From assembly GCA_024638545.1 (NCBI GenBank), contig JAHEKD010000155.1, positions 1 through 6,347 of the forward strand: a DNA stretch of 6,347 bases, in the 5' to 3' direction. This DNA is from Gammaproteobacteria bacterium. GTDB taxonomy: Bacteria > Pseudomonadota > Gammaproteobacteria > Arenicellales > JAHEKD01. Below the pieces are notes generated by a model. The model was not told where the DNA came from, ran no database searches, and was given only the letters and a program-made list of their open reading frames with translations. The position numbers and the translations under genes were made by a program. This document shows, piece by piece, positions 1 through 6,015 of the stretch; position 1 is the first letter of the stretch, and the number at the start of each line of letters is the position of its first letter.

Positions 1-580
1 CATGATCCTTATCACTGACCCGGGTACGATGCACCATATTTTCTGAAGTCCCGTAGGCACAGGGAACCGTGGCCAGCTCAGCATCGCTCCAGTCGCATTC
101 AACAGCGAATACTTCAGATGCAGGGACTTTTACATATTGCGCAAAAGCGCCGTCAAAGTCCGATGCCATCCAGATAGTTTCCAGTGAATCAAAGCCATCA
201 ACGCGCATGCATGCACGTATCAGCACTCGCTGACCGATTAATGCCTGGTCATCATTCGATTCAACTTTAACCACTGTGCCACAACAGTCAGTGCCCTGGA
301 TGAGCGGAAACGGGGTTGGTCTGTTCCAGCCACCGTCGGCTTTCTCAGACGCTTGCTGTTCCTGCTCATCCGAAATCGACGAAGTGCTGGTCTCGACCGC
401 CGACGAATACCAACCCAGGCGGGTGTTGATTTCAGTGTTGTTTACCCCTGCCCCCAGAACCCGGATTAATACTTCACTTTTATCCAGTTCAGGAATGGGT
501 ACTTCTTTATAGACCAGTGCGTCGTATCCGCCATTACCGGTAGTGACCACGGCCATCATTGATTGTTTGTTTGACATCAT
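1..580 (-). CDS. Medium-chain dehydrogenase/reductase (alcohol dehydrogenase or quinone oxidoreductase-like), N-terminal part, cut by window edge
   Basis: This is the N-terminal 193 residues of an MDR-superfamily oxidoreductase; the frame is open to base 2 and the NAD(P)-binding Rossmann half lies outside the window. The GroES-like fold is visible: a first strand with MMAVVTTGNGGYD (8-20), then PxxxxxEVLIRVLGAGVNNTEINTR (30-54), the QGTDCCGTV turn (95-103), GQRVLIR (116-122), GAFAQYVKVPA (144-154) and the hinge DWSDAELATVPCAYGTSENM (163-182), which normally precedes the nucleotide-binding domain. The Cys and His-Glu that bind catalytic zinc in classical alcohol dehydrogenases are replaced by Asn-Asn-Thr (47-49) and Thr-Asp (97-98), so I infer a zinc-independent reductase using NAD(P)H; the substrate is unknown. 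A low-complexity Ser/Glu/Gln-rich insert covers about 59-84. The start is uncertain: ATG pairs at 580/577 and 559/556 are all possible, and the family usually begins near the later pair. No strong ribosome site is seen. An FNR-type box lies upstream. Confidence 0.88.
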   Translation of the reverse strand, partial: MMSNKQSMMAVVTTGNGGYDALVYKEVPIPELDKSEVLIRVLGAGVNNTEINTRLGWYSSAVETSTSSISDEQEQQASEKADGGWNRPTPFPLIQGTDCCGTVVKVESNDDQALIGQRVLIRACMRVDGFDSLETIWMASDFDGAFAQYVKVPASEVFAVECDWSDAELATVPCAYGTSENMVHRTRVSDKDH

Positions 581-644
581 TCAAATATAACTTTTAATCA
601 AAAGTGTGTGATGAATTAAAAAGTATTACTGGCACACAGTGTCT

Positions 645-650
645 ATTTTA
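645..650 (-). promoter_or_regulatory. Candidate -10 hexamer for the dehydrogenase gene
   Basis: Read on the minus strand this is TAAAAT, five of six matches to TATAAT. It lies 24 bases from the near edge of the FNR-type box at 675-688. A class II FNR promoter would have about 22, so the fit is approximate. It would place the transcript start near 638, giving a leader of about 58 bases. AT-rich DNA makes chance matches easy. Confidence 0.35.
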
Positions 651-674
651 ACTTTAAGATTTGCCTGTAATAAT

Positions 675-688
675 TTGATTAAAATCAA
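675..688. promoter_or_regulatory. Perfect FNR/Anr-type operator TTGAT-TAAA-ATCAA
   Basis: Both half-sites match the FNR/Anr consensus TTGATNNNNATCAA exactly. FNR-family proteins are Fe-S, oxygen-sensing relatives of CRP that activate genes when oxygen is low. The centre (681.5) lies about 43 bases upstream of the start predicted from the -10 at 645-650, close to the -41.5 position used for class II activation of the leftward dehydrogenase gene. For the rightward ORF at 715 the box is only about 33 bases from the start codon, which does not suit activation in that direction. The regulator itself is not in the window. Confidence 0.65.
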
Positions 689-714
689 TTTTTATGAAGA
701 TTTAATCAACCTAA

Positions 715-933
715 ATGGAATCGATCGAGATACAGAATGCCGTATGGATTAACCACCTTCCTGAAAATAAACTGACGTTTTCCGACAGCCGTAGAACGGT
801 ATCCGTTATTGATACGGGCATTGTATGGTTGATATTCGCATCGATGGTCAGCGCTGTCGTCTTTATTTTCCTGCGTTTGGATATATTTTACAAATCACCT
901 GCTTCACCACACCCGCCTGTCAACTGGCGCTGA
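715..933 (+). CDS. Possible small single-pass membrane protein
   Basis: This is a 72-residue ORF that I do not recognise. It has a polar N-terminus (1-31, with Arg26-Arg27), one clear hydrophobic stretch of membrane-spanning length (about 32-54, rich in Val, Ile and Phe), and a short Pro-rich tail (61-72). It is the only rightward gene candidate. In its favour are the coherent transmembrane segment and a stem-loop followed by a T run about 30 bases after the stop codon, in the right orientation to end its transcript. Against it: no good ribosome site precedes the ATG (the nearest purine run, GAAG at 696-699, is 15 bases away), and no plus-strand promoter stands out. It may be a small stress or respiratory accessory protein, or a chance ORF. 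Confidence 0.4.
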   Translation: MESIEIQNAVWINHLPENKLTFSDSRRTVSVIDTGIVWLIFASMVSAVVFIFLRLDIFYKSPASPHPPVNWR

Positions 934-964
934 TCATAGCTGAGCCGTCATCAGAGTTTCGCAC

Positions 965-991
965 AGGCTGCGTGTGAGACGGCAGCCTTTT
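965..991 (+). terminator. Rho-independent terminator, rightward
   Basis: A stem AGGCTGC (965-971) pairs with GCAGCCT (982-988), with two further pairs possible inside the loop across a bulged G, and is followed at once by T residues to 991. The T run follows the stem only on the plus strand; reading leftward the stem is followed by a GC-rich sequence. It therefore fits the end of a transcript covering 715-933 rather than the end of the Dps gene. The T run is short (four including the last stem base). Confidence 0.5.
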
Positions 992-1024
992 GCCATTATC
1001 ACAGGCACCGACCCGGAACCTTGT

Positions 1025-1462
1025 CTATTCCAGATAACTTTTCAGCATCCAAACGGTCTTTTCGTGGGCCTGTATGCGGGCGATCATCATGTCTTCAGAT
1101 TCTGAGTCATTCGCCTCGCTGGCATGATCACGCGCTGTTGCTAAATCAGACAGGAGCTTCTCGTTAGCCTCTACCAGATGTGCCACCATATCGTGTGCGC
1201 TGGCATCCTCACCTATCTCGCTGATACCGGCCATTTTTGCTAAATTTGCAAGCCCGCCCGGGGCCAACGCACCTTTTGCCCGGATGCGTTCCGCAATTTC
1301 ATCAACTGCCGCGAAGAGTTCGTTATACTGTTCCTCAAAAGCCAGGTGTAAAGAGAAGAAAGAGGGCCCTCTTACATTCCAGTGGCAGATATGTGTCTGG
1401 CCGATTAATGCATAGGTGTCAGCAACCACCTGTCGTAAAGATTCTATTACCGGGTCGTTCAT
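1025..1462 (-). CDS. dps: Dps/ferritin-like DNA-protection protein (ferroxidase)
   Basis: This 145-residue protein belongs to the Dps/MrgA branch of ferritins, which form 12-subunit cages that oxidise Fe2+ with hydrogen peroxide and store the iron, limiting Fenton damage. The family signature is clear: HWNVRGPSF (27-35), His39, and DEIAERIRA (54-62). His27, His39, Asp54 and Glu58 align with the inter-subunit ferroxidase ligands His51, His63, Asp78 and Glu82 of E. coli Dps, with a constant offset of 24. The protein lacks most of the Lys-rich N-terminal tail that E. coli Dps uses to bind DNA, so direct DNA coating is doubtful while iron storage is expected. The start is set by a strong AAGGAG five bases upstream. 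The gene stands alone, with gaps on both sides, and I see no OxyR or Fur site that I would defend. Confidence 0.95.
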   Translation of the reverse strand: MNDPVIESLRQVVADTYALIGQTHICHWNVRGPSFFSLHLAFEEQYNELFAAVDEIAERIRAKGALAPGGLANLAKMAGISEIGEDASAHDMVAHLVEANEKLLSDLATARDHASEANDSESEDMMIARIQAHEKTVWMLKSYLE

Positions 1463-1781
1463 GTATTCTCCTTCTATAAATTAAAATATTTTACTGCTAT
1501 GTTAAAGTTTGATTTGTATACCTGTTGAAAACATATCGGATATTTAAGTCCTGTAACACTATCTAATATTGGAACGATTAATTCAAAATTCAAGCGCGCG
1601 GATTAAAATCTTCTCAAGGTCATGTTACCACGTGAGTGGGATTCGATCAGGTGGCGGTTAAAATAGAGTATACAAAGTCCGGCAACGGAGTCTATCGGCA
1701 AGTGCCCGCACGAATGATTAATTGACACGAACTGCAAACAAAATGGATTTACATCATCTCGTGTTAACAAAAAATTAACCG
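1463..1781. other. Intergenic region between nfo and dps
   Basis: These 319 bases carry no convincing gene. The left part is AT-rich and must hold the dps promoter, but no -35/-10 pair stands out. A half FNR site (TTGAT at 1509-1513) lacks its partner. The sequence 1763-1779 (GTTAAC, A-rich loop, TTAAC) is a weak AT-only inverted repeat just after nfo, too weak to call a terminator. Confidence 0.6.
1468..1473 (-). promoter_or_regulatory. Strong ribosome binding site of dps
   Basis: Minus-strand AAGGAG lies five bases before the ATG at 1462-1460. It fixes the start of the Dps-like gene and suggests efficient translation. Confidence 0.8.
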
Positions 1782-2624
1782 CTACTTGATCAACTCATAA
1801 AGCTGGTGAATTTCCTCTGGCCACAGGGCGCTGTCCGTGGTCTCTAAAATAAGCGGCATATCTTCAAAACGGTCGTCATTCATAATGTAATGAAAGACAT
1901 TCCAGCCGAGTTTTCCTTTCCCCAGGCTGTCATGCCTGTCCACCCTAGAACCCAGGTCACTCTTGGAATCATTTAAGTGCATGCCTCTAAGCCATTTAAA
2001 ACCGACAATCTGCTCAAATTCCAAAAAAGTTTTTTCGCACGCTTCCTCTGTTGACAGGTCATAGCCTGCAGCAAATGTATGACAGGTATCCAGGCAGACG
2101 CCTACCCGTTCTTTATCCCCTACCCGCTCGATTATATGTGCCAGATGTTCAAACTGGTGCCCAAGCGTGGTGCCCTGCCCGGCTGTATTTTCTATGACGG
2201 CTGTCACCTGGCTTGTCTGGTCCAGTGCCCAGTTAATGGAGTCTGCAATCCGGTTCAGGCTTTCGCGCTCGGAAATCTTGCCAAGGTGTGCACCCGGATG
2301 AAAATTCAGCAATTTCAAACCAAGCTGCTCACAGCGCTGCAGCTCATCCAAAAAAGCACCACGTGATTTCTGCAGTTCGTCCGGTCCGGGATGGCCCAGG
2401 TTGATCAGGTAGCTATCGTGGGGTAAAACGTAATCAGGGAGAATTTCTACCTCTCTGAGGTTTTTTTTGAAGGCAGCAATGGCATCTTCAGACAAGGGTT
2501 TAGCCTGCCACCGGCGCTGATTTTTAGTGAAAAGCGCAAAGGCTTTTGCGTTTATTGCCTGGGCATTCAAGGGCGCCTTGTCGACGCCGCCGGCTGCACT
2601 AACGTGGGCTCCTACTCGTTTCAT
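1782..2624 (-). CDS. nfo: Endonuclease IV (AP endonuclease, deoxyribonuclease IV)
   Basis: The 280-residue protein is a full-length endonuclease IV (E. coli Nfo has 285). It cuts DNA 5' to abasic sites and repairs 3'-blocked ends and some oxidised bases in base excision repair. It folds as a TIM barrel with three zinc ions. All nine metal ligands known from the E. coli enzyme are present at identical numbers: His69, His109, Glu145, Asp179, His182, His216, Asp229, His231 and Glu261. Family motifs include GAHVSAAGG (5-13), [11 protein letters not shown] (67-77), NFHPG (107-111), IENTAGQG (144-151), [13 protein letters not shown] (177-189) and HLNDSK (216-221). The start follows AAAGGA (2639-2634) at nine bases' spacing. 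The gene is monocistronic by spacing, with about 320 bases on either side. In E. coli the homologue belongs to the SoxRS regulon; no soxbox is evident here, though a palindrome lies upstream at 2654-2676. Confidence 0.97.
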   Translation of the reverse strand: MKRVGAHVSAAGGVDKAPLNAQAINAKAFALFTKNQRRWQAKPLSEDAIAAFKKNLREVEILPDYVLPHDSYLINLGHPGPDELQKSRGAFLDELQRCEQLGLKLLNFHPGAHLGKISERESLNRIADSINWALDQTSQVTAVIENTAGQGTTLGHQFEHLAHIIERVGDKERVGVCLDTCHTFAAGYDLSTEEACEKTFLEFEQIVGFKWLRGMHLNDSKSDLGSRVDRHDSLGKGKLGWNVFHYIMNDDRFEDMPLILETTDSALWPEEIHQLYELIK

Positions 2625-2653
2625 TGCATGTTTTCCTTTGCCAGAGTTTTTTT

Positions 2654-2676
2654 ATGTTGACGTGGTGTGCCAACAT
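2654..2676. repeat. Near-perfect palindrome upstream of nfo
   Basis: ATGTTGAC (2654-2661) and GCCAACAT (2669-2676) are inverted repeats with seven of eight bases paired around a 7-base centre. It sits 30 to 52 bases before the nfo start codon, where an operator would lie. On the leftward transcript it is followed by an A run, not a U run, so it is not a terminator for that strand. I know no regulator that it matches. Confidence 0.4.
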
Positions 2677-2771
2677 TCAGCAATAACTGTATTCAGTAAC
2701 TCACTCCAGTCACGGCCTGTTCATTAGATATGGACGCGGGCACATCCAGCTGTATTAATTTTAACCGATGC

Positions 2772-2799
2772 AAAAAATCTCGCCAGGTATTCATCCGGC
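2772..2799 (-). terminator. Weak candidate terminator, leftward
   Basis: On the minus strand GCCGG (2799-2795) can pair with CTGGC (2786-2782) with one G-T pair, and four bases later comes a run of six T (2777-2772). It is the only stem-loop with a T run that I see after the ATPase, but it is some 150 bases past that stop codon and the stem is short. It may end the ATPase message. Confidence 0.3.
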
Positions 2800-2945
2800 A
2801 ATTACACTGATAACGCCTTAGCCCGCATATCCTGATGATAGTTATTTGACGGTGTGTATAGATGGCAGGCGTGTCCTGGAGTGTAACACCTTGTCGGTAA
2901 ATGGACTCACTGAGCCTTGTTCATTCAGGCCTAATCTGCACCCGT

Positions 2946-4544
2946 TCAAAATTTTCTCAATCTCCGGCGGGCCCATTTTTCAAGTTCGATGACCGCCATT
3001 ACCAGTAATGCAAAACCCAGCAATACCAGCCATTCAATAAACCGCACCGGGTGTATGTGGAGCGCATCGTTCAATCCCGGTGTGTACATGGCGATGAAGT
3101 GCATGGCTTGAGCCGCAAGTGTGCCGTAAATCAGTAGTGGGTTTTTCATTATTGATCCCGTAAAAAAAGACGAAGTCTCCGATTGGGAATTAAGTGCAAC
3201 GATGTTCTCGAATAAAATGAACTGCAGCAACACGATATTTCTGGCATCTTCAGCCGTGTAGTTGCCATATGCAATCATCCAATAAAATTCCAGCAAGCAT
3301 ATCAATCCCATGACAGCAGCGGTCAAAATAATACGGCTGATCATCAGGCGATCGAAAATAAACTCACGAGGATTTCGTGGCGGCTGCCTTAGTTCATCGC
3401 CCTGTGATGGATCGAATGCAAGCGCAACATCCTGAATGATACTGGTGGCGAAATTAATCCACAGCAGCTGAGTTGCATACAGGGGTATTGGCAAGCCGAG
3501 TAAAATAGCACTCAAAAACATGAAAACCTCAGCCACGGCGGTGGAGATCAGGAAAAATACGATCTTGCGGATATTGGCGTAGACAACGCGGCCTTCTTCA
3601 ACGCCAAAAACTATCGAAGCAAAGTTATCATCCGTAAGCAGAATTTCGGCACTTTCTCTAGCCACATCAGTACCTTTTTTCCCCATGGCGACACCCACAT
3701 GTGCATGTCTTAGCGCGGGTGCATCGTTAACACCATCCCCGGTGACTGCCACAAATTCTCCATTTCGAATCAGCGAGTCGACAATATCAAGTTTCTGTTT
3801 GGGCTCGACGCGGGCGTATACCTTGCTGTTCGCGACCATTTCGTCAAGCACCTGCTCACCACGACTTTTGGCTTCCTGTAATTGTCTGCCGGTCACCACT
3901 TCGTCTTGATTTTGAGTCAGTGAAAGTTCTCGAGCAATAGCAAATGCGGTATCCGGATGATCGCCGGTGATCATCACGACTTTTATGCCGGCCTGCTGGC
4001 AATTCCTGACTGCATCAATAGCTTCTACACGAAGTGGGTCACGCAGGCCGGACATGCCAAGAAAGGTCAGCCCGGTAAGGTCATCTTTACCGTATTGCTG
4101 TTGCTCATCAATCTGGCCAAACGCAAAAGCCAGTACGCGGTATTGCATATTGCTTAATTCGCTTTCCTGGCGCTTGACTGCATTTTCATCTATATGGATA
4201 AAACCATCCTTCGTTGCCTGATAACTGCACATGCCCAAAAGGGTTTCGACGGCACCCTTCACGAACACGAAAACTTTTCCATCCTTTTCGTAAACATTCG
4301 CGGCAAATTTCTCTGCCGATTCATAAGGAAATACTGTCAGCTCTTTGTACTGTCTTAATAATTCTTCTCTACTGATACCGCTTTTACCAGCCATTGTGAG
4401 CAGTGCGCAATCCACCGCATCCCCCTGTGCACAGCTGACACCTTCTCTAACCTCGGTCGTGGCTTCATTGGCGAGTACGGCAGCTTCGTACAATCGCTGC
4501 AGTCCCGGGTGTTGCTGTATATCGATTTCCTGAATAACTGTCAT
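2946..4544 (-). CDS. P2-type cation-transporting ATPase, C-terminal half (N domain, hinge, M5-M10) of a split gene
   Basis: This 532-residue ORF is the C-terminal part of a P-type ATPase; the matching N-terminal part lies just upstream in the same frame behind a TGA. It begins in the nucleotide-binding domain (GDAVDCALL at 41-49; VKGA at 95-98, the ATP-site Lys), then LRDPLR (167-172), the P-domain motifs MITGD (191-195) and TGDGVNDAP (268-276, Mg2+-binding Asp residues), and six membrane segments: M5 about 325-349, M6 357-375, M7 399-424, M8 436-451, M9 469-487, M10 503-522. It lacks the phosphorylated Asp, so it cannot pump alone. Aligned by eye to SERCA, Glu339 (M5), Asn364 and Thr367 (M6) and Glu446 (M8) match ion ligands, but Ala336 and Ser368 replace Asn768 and Asp800, so the ion is uncertain. 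The ATG at 4544 has GGTGAG just upstream. It may be a coupled subunit or the tail of a nonsense pseudogene. Confidence 0.9.
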   Translation of the reverse strand: MTVIQEIDIQQHPGLQRLYEAAVLANEATTEVREGVSCAQGDAVDCALLTMAGKSGISREELLRQYKELTVFPYESAEKFAANVYEKDGKVFVFVKGAVETLLGMCSYQATKDGFIHIDENAVKRQESELSNMQYRVLAFAFGQIDEQQQYGKDDLTGLTFLGMSGLRDPLRVEAIDAVRNCQQAGIKVVMITGDHPDTAFAIARELSLTQNQDEVVTGRQLQEAKSRGEQVLDEMVANSKVYARVEPKQKLDIVDSLIRNGEFVAVTGDGVNDAPALRHAHVGVAMGKKGTDVARESAEILLTDDNFASIVFGVEEGRVVYANIRKIVFFLISTAVAEVFMFLSAILLGLPIPLYATQLLWINFATSIIQDVALAFDPSQGDELRQPPRNPREFIFDRLMISRIILTAAVMGLICLLEFYWMIAYGNYTAEDARNIVLLQFILFENIVALNSQSETSSFFTGSIMKNPLLIYGTLAAQAMHFIAMYTPGLNDALHIHPVRFIEWLVLLGFALLVMAVIELEKWARRRLRKF

Positions 4545-4553
4545 TGCTCACCC
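4542..4553 (-). promoter_or_regulatory. Stop-restart junction within the ATPase reading frame
   Basis: Reading leftward the bases are GGG TGA GCA ATG: a stop codon, one codon, then an ATG in the same frame. GGTGAG (4552-4547) overlaps the stop and resembles the 3' part of a Shine-Dalgarno sequence. Aligned to the 16S tail it gives about six bases of spacing to the ATG. Terminating ribosomes could plausibly restart here. Readthrough of the TGA would give one chain of about 901 residues. Confidence 0.55.
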
Positions 4554-5651
4554 ATTCTCAGGCAGATTTGTGTCTTTAACTGTTGTGGCTGGCGTGATCT
4601 GAAAAATTTCCCCGGATGGAAGGATCAGGCGCTCGGCGGTTAATTCATTGCGGGTGAGCGTACCTGTTTTATCGGAAGCAATCAGCGTGCACGAACCGAG
4701 TGATTCAACTGCAACTAATTTTCGGACAATGACATTACGTTTTGCCATTCTGCGCATGCCGATTGCCAGTGCGATCGTAAGTGTTACAGGCAATCCTTCA
4801 GGGATGGCAGCAACGGCAAGACCGACAGAGATCAGAAAGATCTGGTGCACCGATTCTCCCTTCAGGTAAAGCACTGCGGCAATGATAACAACCAGCACGG
4901 CAACCATGATGGATATCCGCATTGTAAACCGCCGCATACGGATGATCAGCGGTGACTTGACCCGTGATTTTTCAGTAATCTGTTTGGCGATTTCGCCCAT
5001 CCTGGTATCCAGCCCGGTGGCAACTACCAGACCTGTCGCGCGGCCAAGCGTTACCAGCGTGCCGGCAAACACCATGTTTAGCTGCTCACTGGTCCCGGCG
5101 AGCTGGTCTACAGTGATGTCCTCAACTTTGGAAACTTCCCGCGATTCACCGGTAAGAAGGGATTCATCGGTTCTCAATGATACACTCTCGATCAGACGAA
5201 GATCCGCGGGGACCTTATTGCCGGATTCCAGTAACACGATATCGCCAGGGACCAGCTGTGCAGCATCGATATCCTGAATCTTGCCGGCTCGCATGACGCG
5301 GCAGCTTGTGGTTGTCAATTTTTTTAGTGATGCCGCTGCACGGTTGGCCGTAAACTCCTGTATCGTACCGATAATAGCGTTCACCAGCAGCACCGCGAAG
5401 ATAAATACAGCACCCGGGTACTCCTTCATGAATAGCGTCACAACCCCGGCAAAGAGCAGTATATAAATCAACGGATTCATGAACTGTCGAATTAATATCA
5501 GCCATAGCGGGGGAATTTTTTCCTCCGGCAGATTATTCGCACCATAGCGCTGTAGACGCAGTTGCGCTTCCTTCCGGGTCAGTCCATGCTTGCTGCTTTT
5601 CAGGCCCTGCAGGCAAGCCCCTGGTGTTTGAGTGTGTGCGTTAATATTCAT
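4548..5651 (-). CDS. P2-type cation-transporting ATPase, N-terminal half (A domain, M1-M4, phosphorylation site) of a split gene
   Basis: This 367-residue ORF is the front part of a P2 (SERCA/PMA1-like) ion pump. In order: the cation-ATPase N-terminal domain (about 12-50, with HGLTRKEAQLRL at 22-33), M1 (about 58-75), M2 (80-99), the actuator domain with PGDIV (135-139) and the dephosphorylation loop TGES (167-170), M3 (244-263), M4 with IPEGLP (283-288, whose Glu285 matches SERCA Glu309), and the phosphorylation motif DKTGT (327-331, Asp327). It ends at a TGA about 40 residues later, before the nucleotide domain. Bacterial relatives are single chains of roughly 900 residues, and the next ORF supplies the rest in the same frame without loss. 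It acts in the inner membrane, moving a cation at the cost of ATP. The start at 5651 fits the family, but no good ribosome site precedes it. An FNR-like box lies 39 bases upstream. Confidence 0.92.
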   Translation of the reverse strand: MNINAHTQTPGACLQGLKSSKHGLTRKEAQLRLQRYGANNLPEEKIPPLWLILIRQFMNPLIYILLFAGVVTLFMKEYPGAVFIFAVLLVNAIIGTIQEFTANRAAASLKKLTTTSCRVMRAGKIQDIDAAQLVPGDIVLLESGNKVPADLRLIESVSLRTDESLLTGESREVSKVEDITVDQLAGTSEQLNMVFAGTLVTLGRATGLVVATGLDTRMGEIAKQITEKSRVKSPLIIRMRRFTMRISIMVAVLVVIIAAVLYLKGESVHQIFLISVGLAVAAIPEGLPVTLTIALAIGMRRMAKRNVIVRKLVAVESLGSCTLIASDKTGTLTRNELTAERLILPSGEIFQITPATTVKDTNLPENG

Positions 5652-5662
5652 GCGTATAATCC

Positions 5663-5668
5663 ACTATA
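5663..5668 (-). promoter_or_regulatory. Candidate -10 hexamer for the ATPase gene
   Basis: On the minus strand this reads TATAGT, five of six matches to TATAAT. It is 21 bases from the FNR-like box, close to the 22 expected at a class II FNR promoter. The predicted transcript start (about 5656) would leave a leader of only about five bases before the ATG, so either the message is nearly leaderless or this hexamer is not the one used. Confidence 0.35.
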
Positions 5669-5689
5669 GCGCGACAGGATTATTATTAA

Positions 5690-5703
5690 TTGACAATAAT
5701 CAA
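5690..5703. promoter_or_regulatory. FNR/Anr-like operator TTGAC-AATA-ATCAA upstream of the ATPase
   Basis: Nine of ten specified bases match TTGATNNNNATCAA; only the fifth base differs. The centre (5696.5) is 45 bases upstream of the ATPase start codon and at about -40.5 from the start predicted by the TATAGT hexamer. It overlaps the stop codon of the doubtful ORF 5700-5957. Together with the perfect box at 675-688 it suggests that the pump and the dehydrogenase answer to the same oxygen-sensing regulator. Confidence 0.5.
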
Positions 5704-5957
5704 TGAATTCTAAACTCAGATTCTACAATTTTTATACTGATTAAACAGAGAATTAAAGTGACGAGAATTAAAGTGACAGTAAACAGTAACCTGTATGGCC
5801 TTAAACCAACATTCGTGGCACCAGCTGTCATCTGAAAATCCTGTTTCGGCAAGCGTATTCTGGGGATCAAGATAAGCACTGGAGAGTTTATTAATCCGCT
5901 AACCCCGGCAAGGGGAAATGATGATACCTCCCAGGGCATCGCTATCCAGACAGACAT
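5700..5957 (-). CDS. Doubtful small ORF with C-terminal hydrophobic segment
   Basis: This would give 85 residues from the ATG at 5957, or 87 from a TTG at 5963. I do not recognise it. The N-terminal two thirds are mixed, with Pro, Arg and scattered hydrophobic stretches; a run of about 22 hydrophobic residues (roughly 57-78) near the C-terminus could span the membrane. Part of that run (VTLIL twice) comes from a perfect 15-base tandem duplication. There is no ribosome site before either start, and its stop codon overlaps the FNR-like box of the ATPase. It may be a chance ORF or the decayed remains of a gene. Confidence 0.2.
   Translation of the reverse strand: MSVWIAMPWEVSSFPLAGVSGLINSPVLILIPRIRLPKQDFQMTAGATNVGLRPYRLLFTVTLILVTLILCLISIKIVESEFRIH
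5748..5777. repeat. 15-base perfect tandem duplication
   Basis: GAGAATTAAAGTGAC occurs twice back to back (5748-5762 and 5763-5777). The unit is a multiple of three, so the overlapping leftward ORF stays open and gains a repeated VTLIL. A shorter repeat (ACAGTAA twice, from 5776) follows directly. This looks like replication slippage in AT-rich DNA. Confidence 0.9.
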
Positions 5958-6015
5958 TTTCAAAGTGAGTAAGTGACTATTGCTTTATGTCCTACATTCC
6001 GACACTGGCCGGCCT

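Larger units (their letters stand above)
2625..2945. other. Intergenic region between the ATPase 3' end and nfo
   Basis: These 321 bases contain no gene that I can support. They hold the nfo ribosome site (2634-2639), the palindrome at 2654-2676, and a weak leftward stem-loop with T run at 2772-2799. The remainder (about 2800-2945) shows nothing recognisable. Confidence 0.6.

Noticed and set aside
276..512. Rightward ORF inside the dehydrogenase gene
   Set aside because: It is the opposite-strand shadow of a clearly conserved MDR sequence.
1509..1522. TTGAT followed by ATACC upstream of dps as an FNR box
   Set aside because: Only the first half-site matches; the second has three mismatches.
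1685..1720. Short GC palindrome GTGCCCGCAC in the nfo-dps gap
   Set aside because: Four-base arms with a two-base loop; common by chance and not followed by a T run.
1763..1779. AT-only inverted repeat after nfo as a terminator
   Set aside because: A five-pair stem of mostly A-T pairs with the T run in the loop rather than after the stem.
1786..1793. TTGATCAA near the end of nfo as an FNR box
   Set aside because: The two half-sites abut without the four-base spacer, and the sequence lies inside the coding end of nfo.
4548..4550. TGA as a selenocysteine codon
   Set aside because: P-type ATPases have no known Sec at this loop, and no convincing SECIS-like stem was noticed directly after it. 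Other genes here also use TGA as an ordinary stop, so a changed code is not supported either.
4882..5277. 131-residue rightward ORF over the ATPase
   Set aside because: Ser/Thr/Arg-rich shadow opposite the conserved actuator domain, without its own signals.
5215..5505. Leftward ORF in another frame of the ATPase
   Set aside because: It overlaps the conserved M1-M2 and actuator coding sequence and has no family features.
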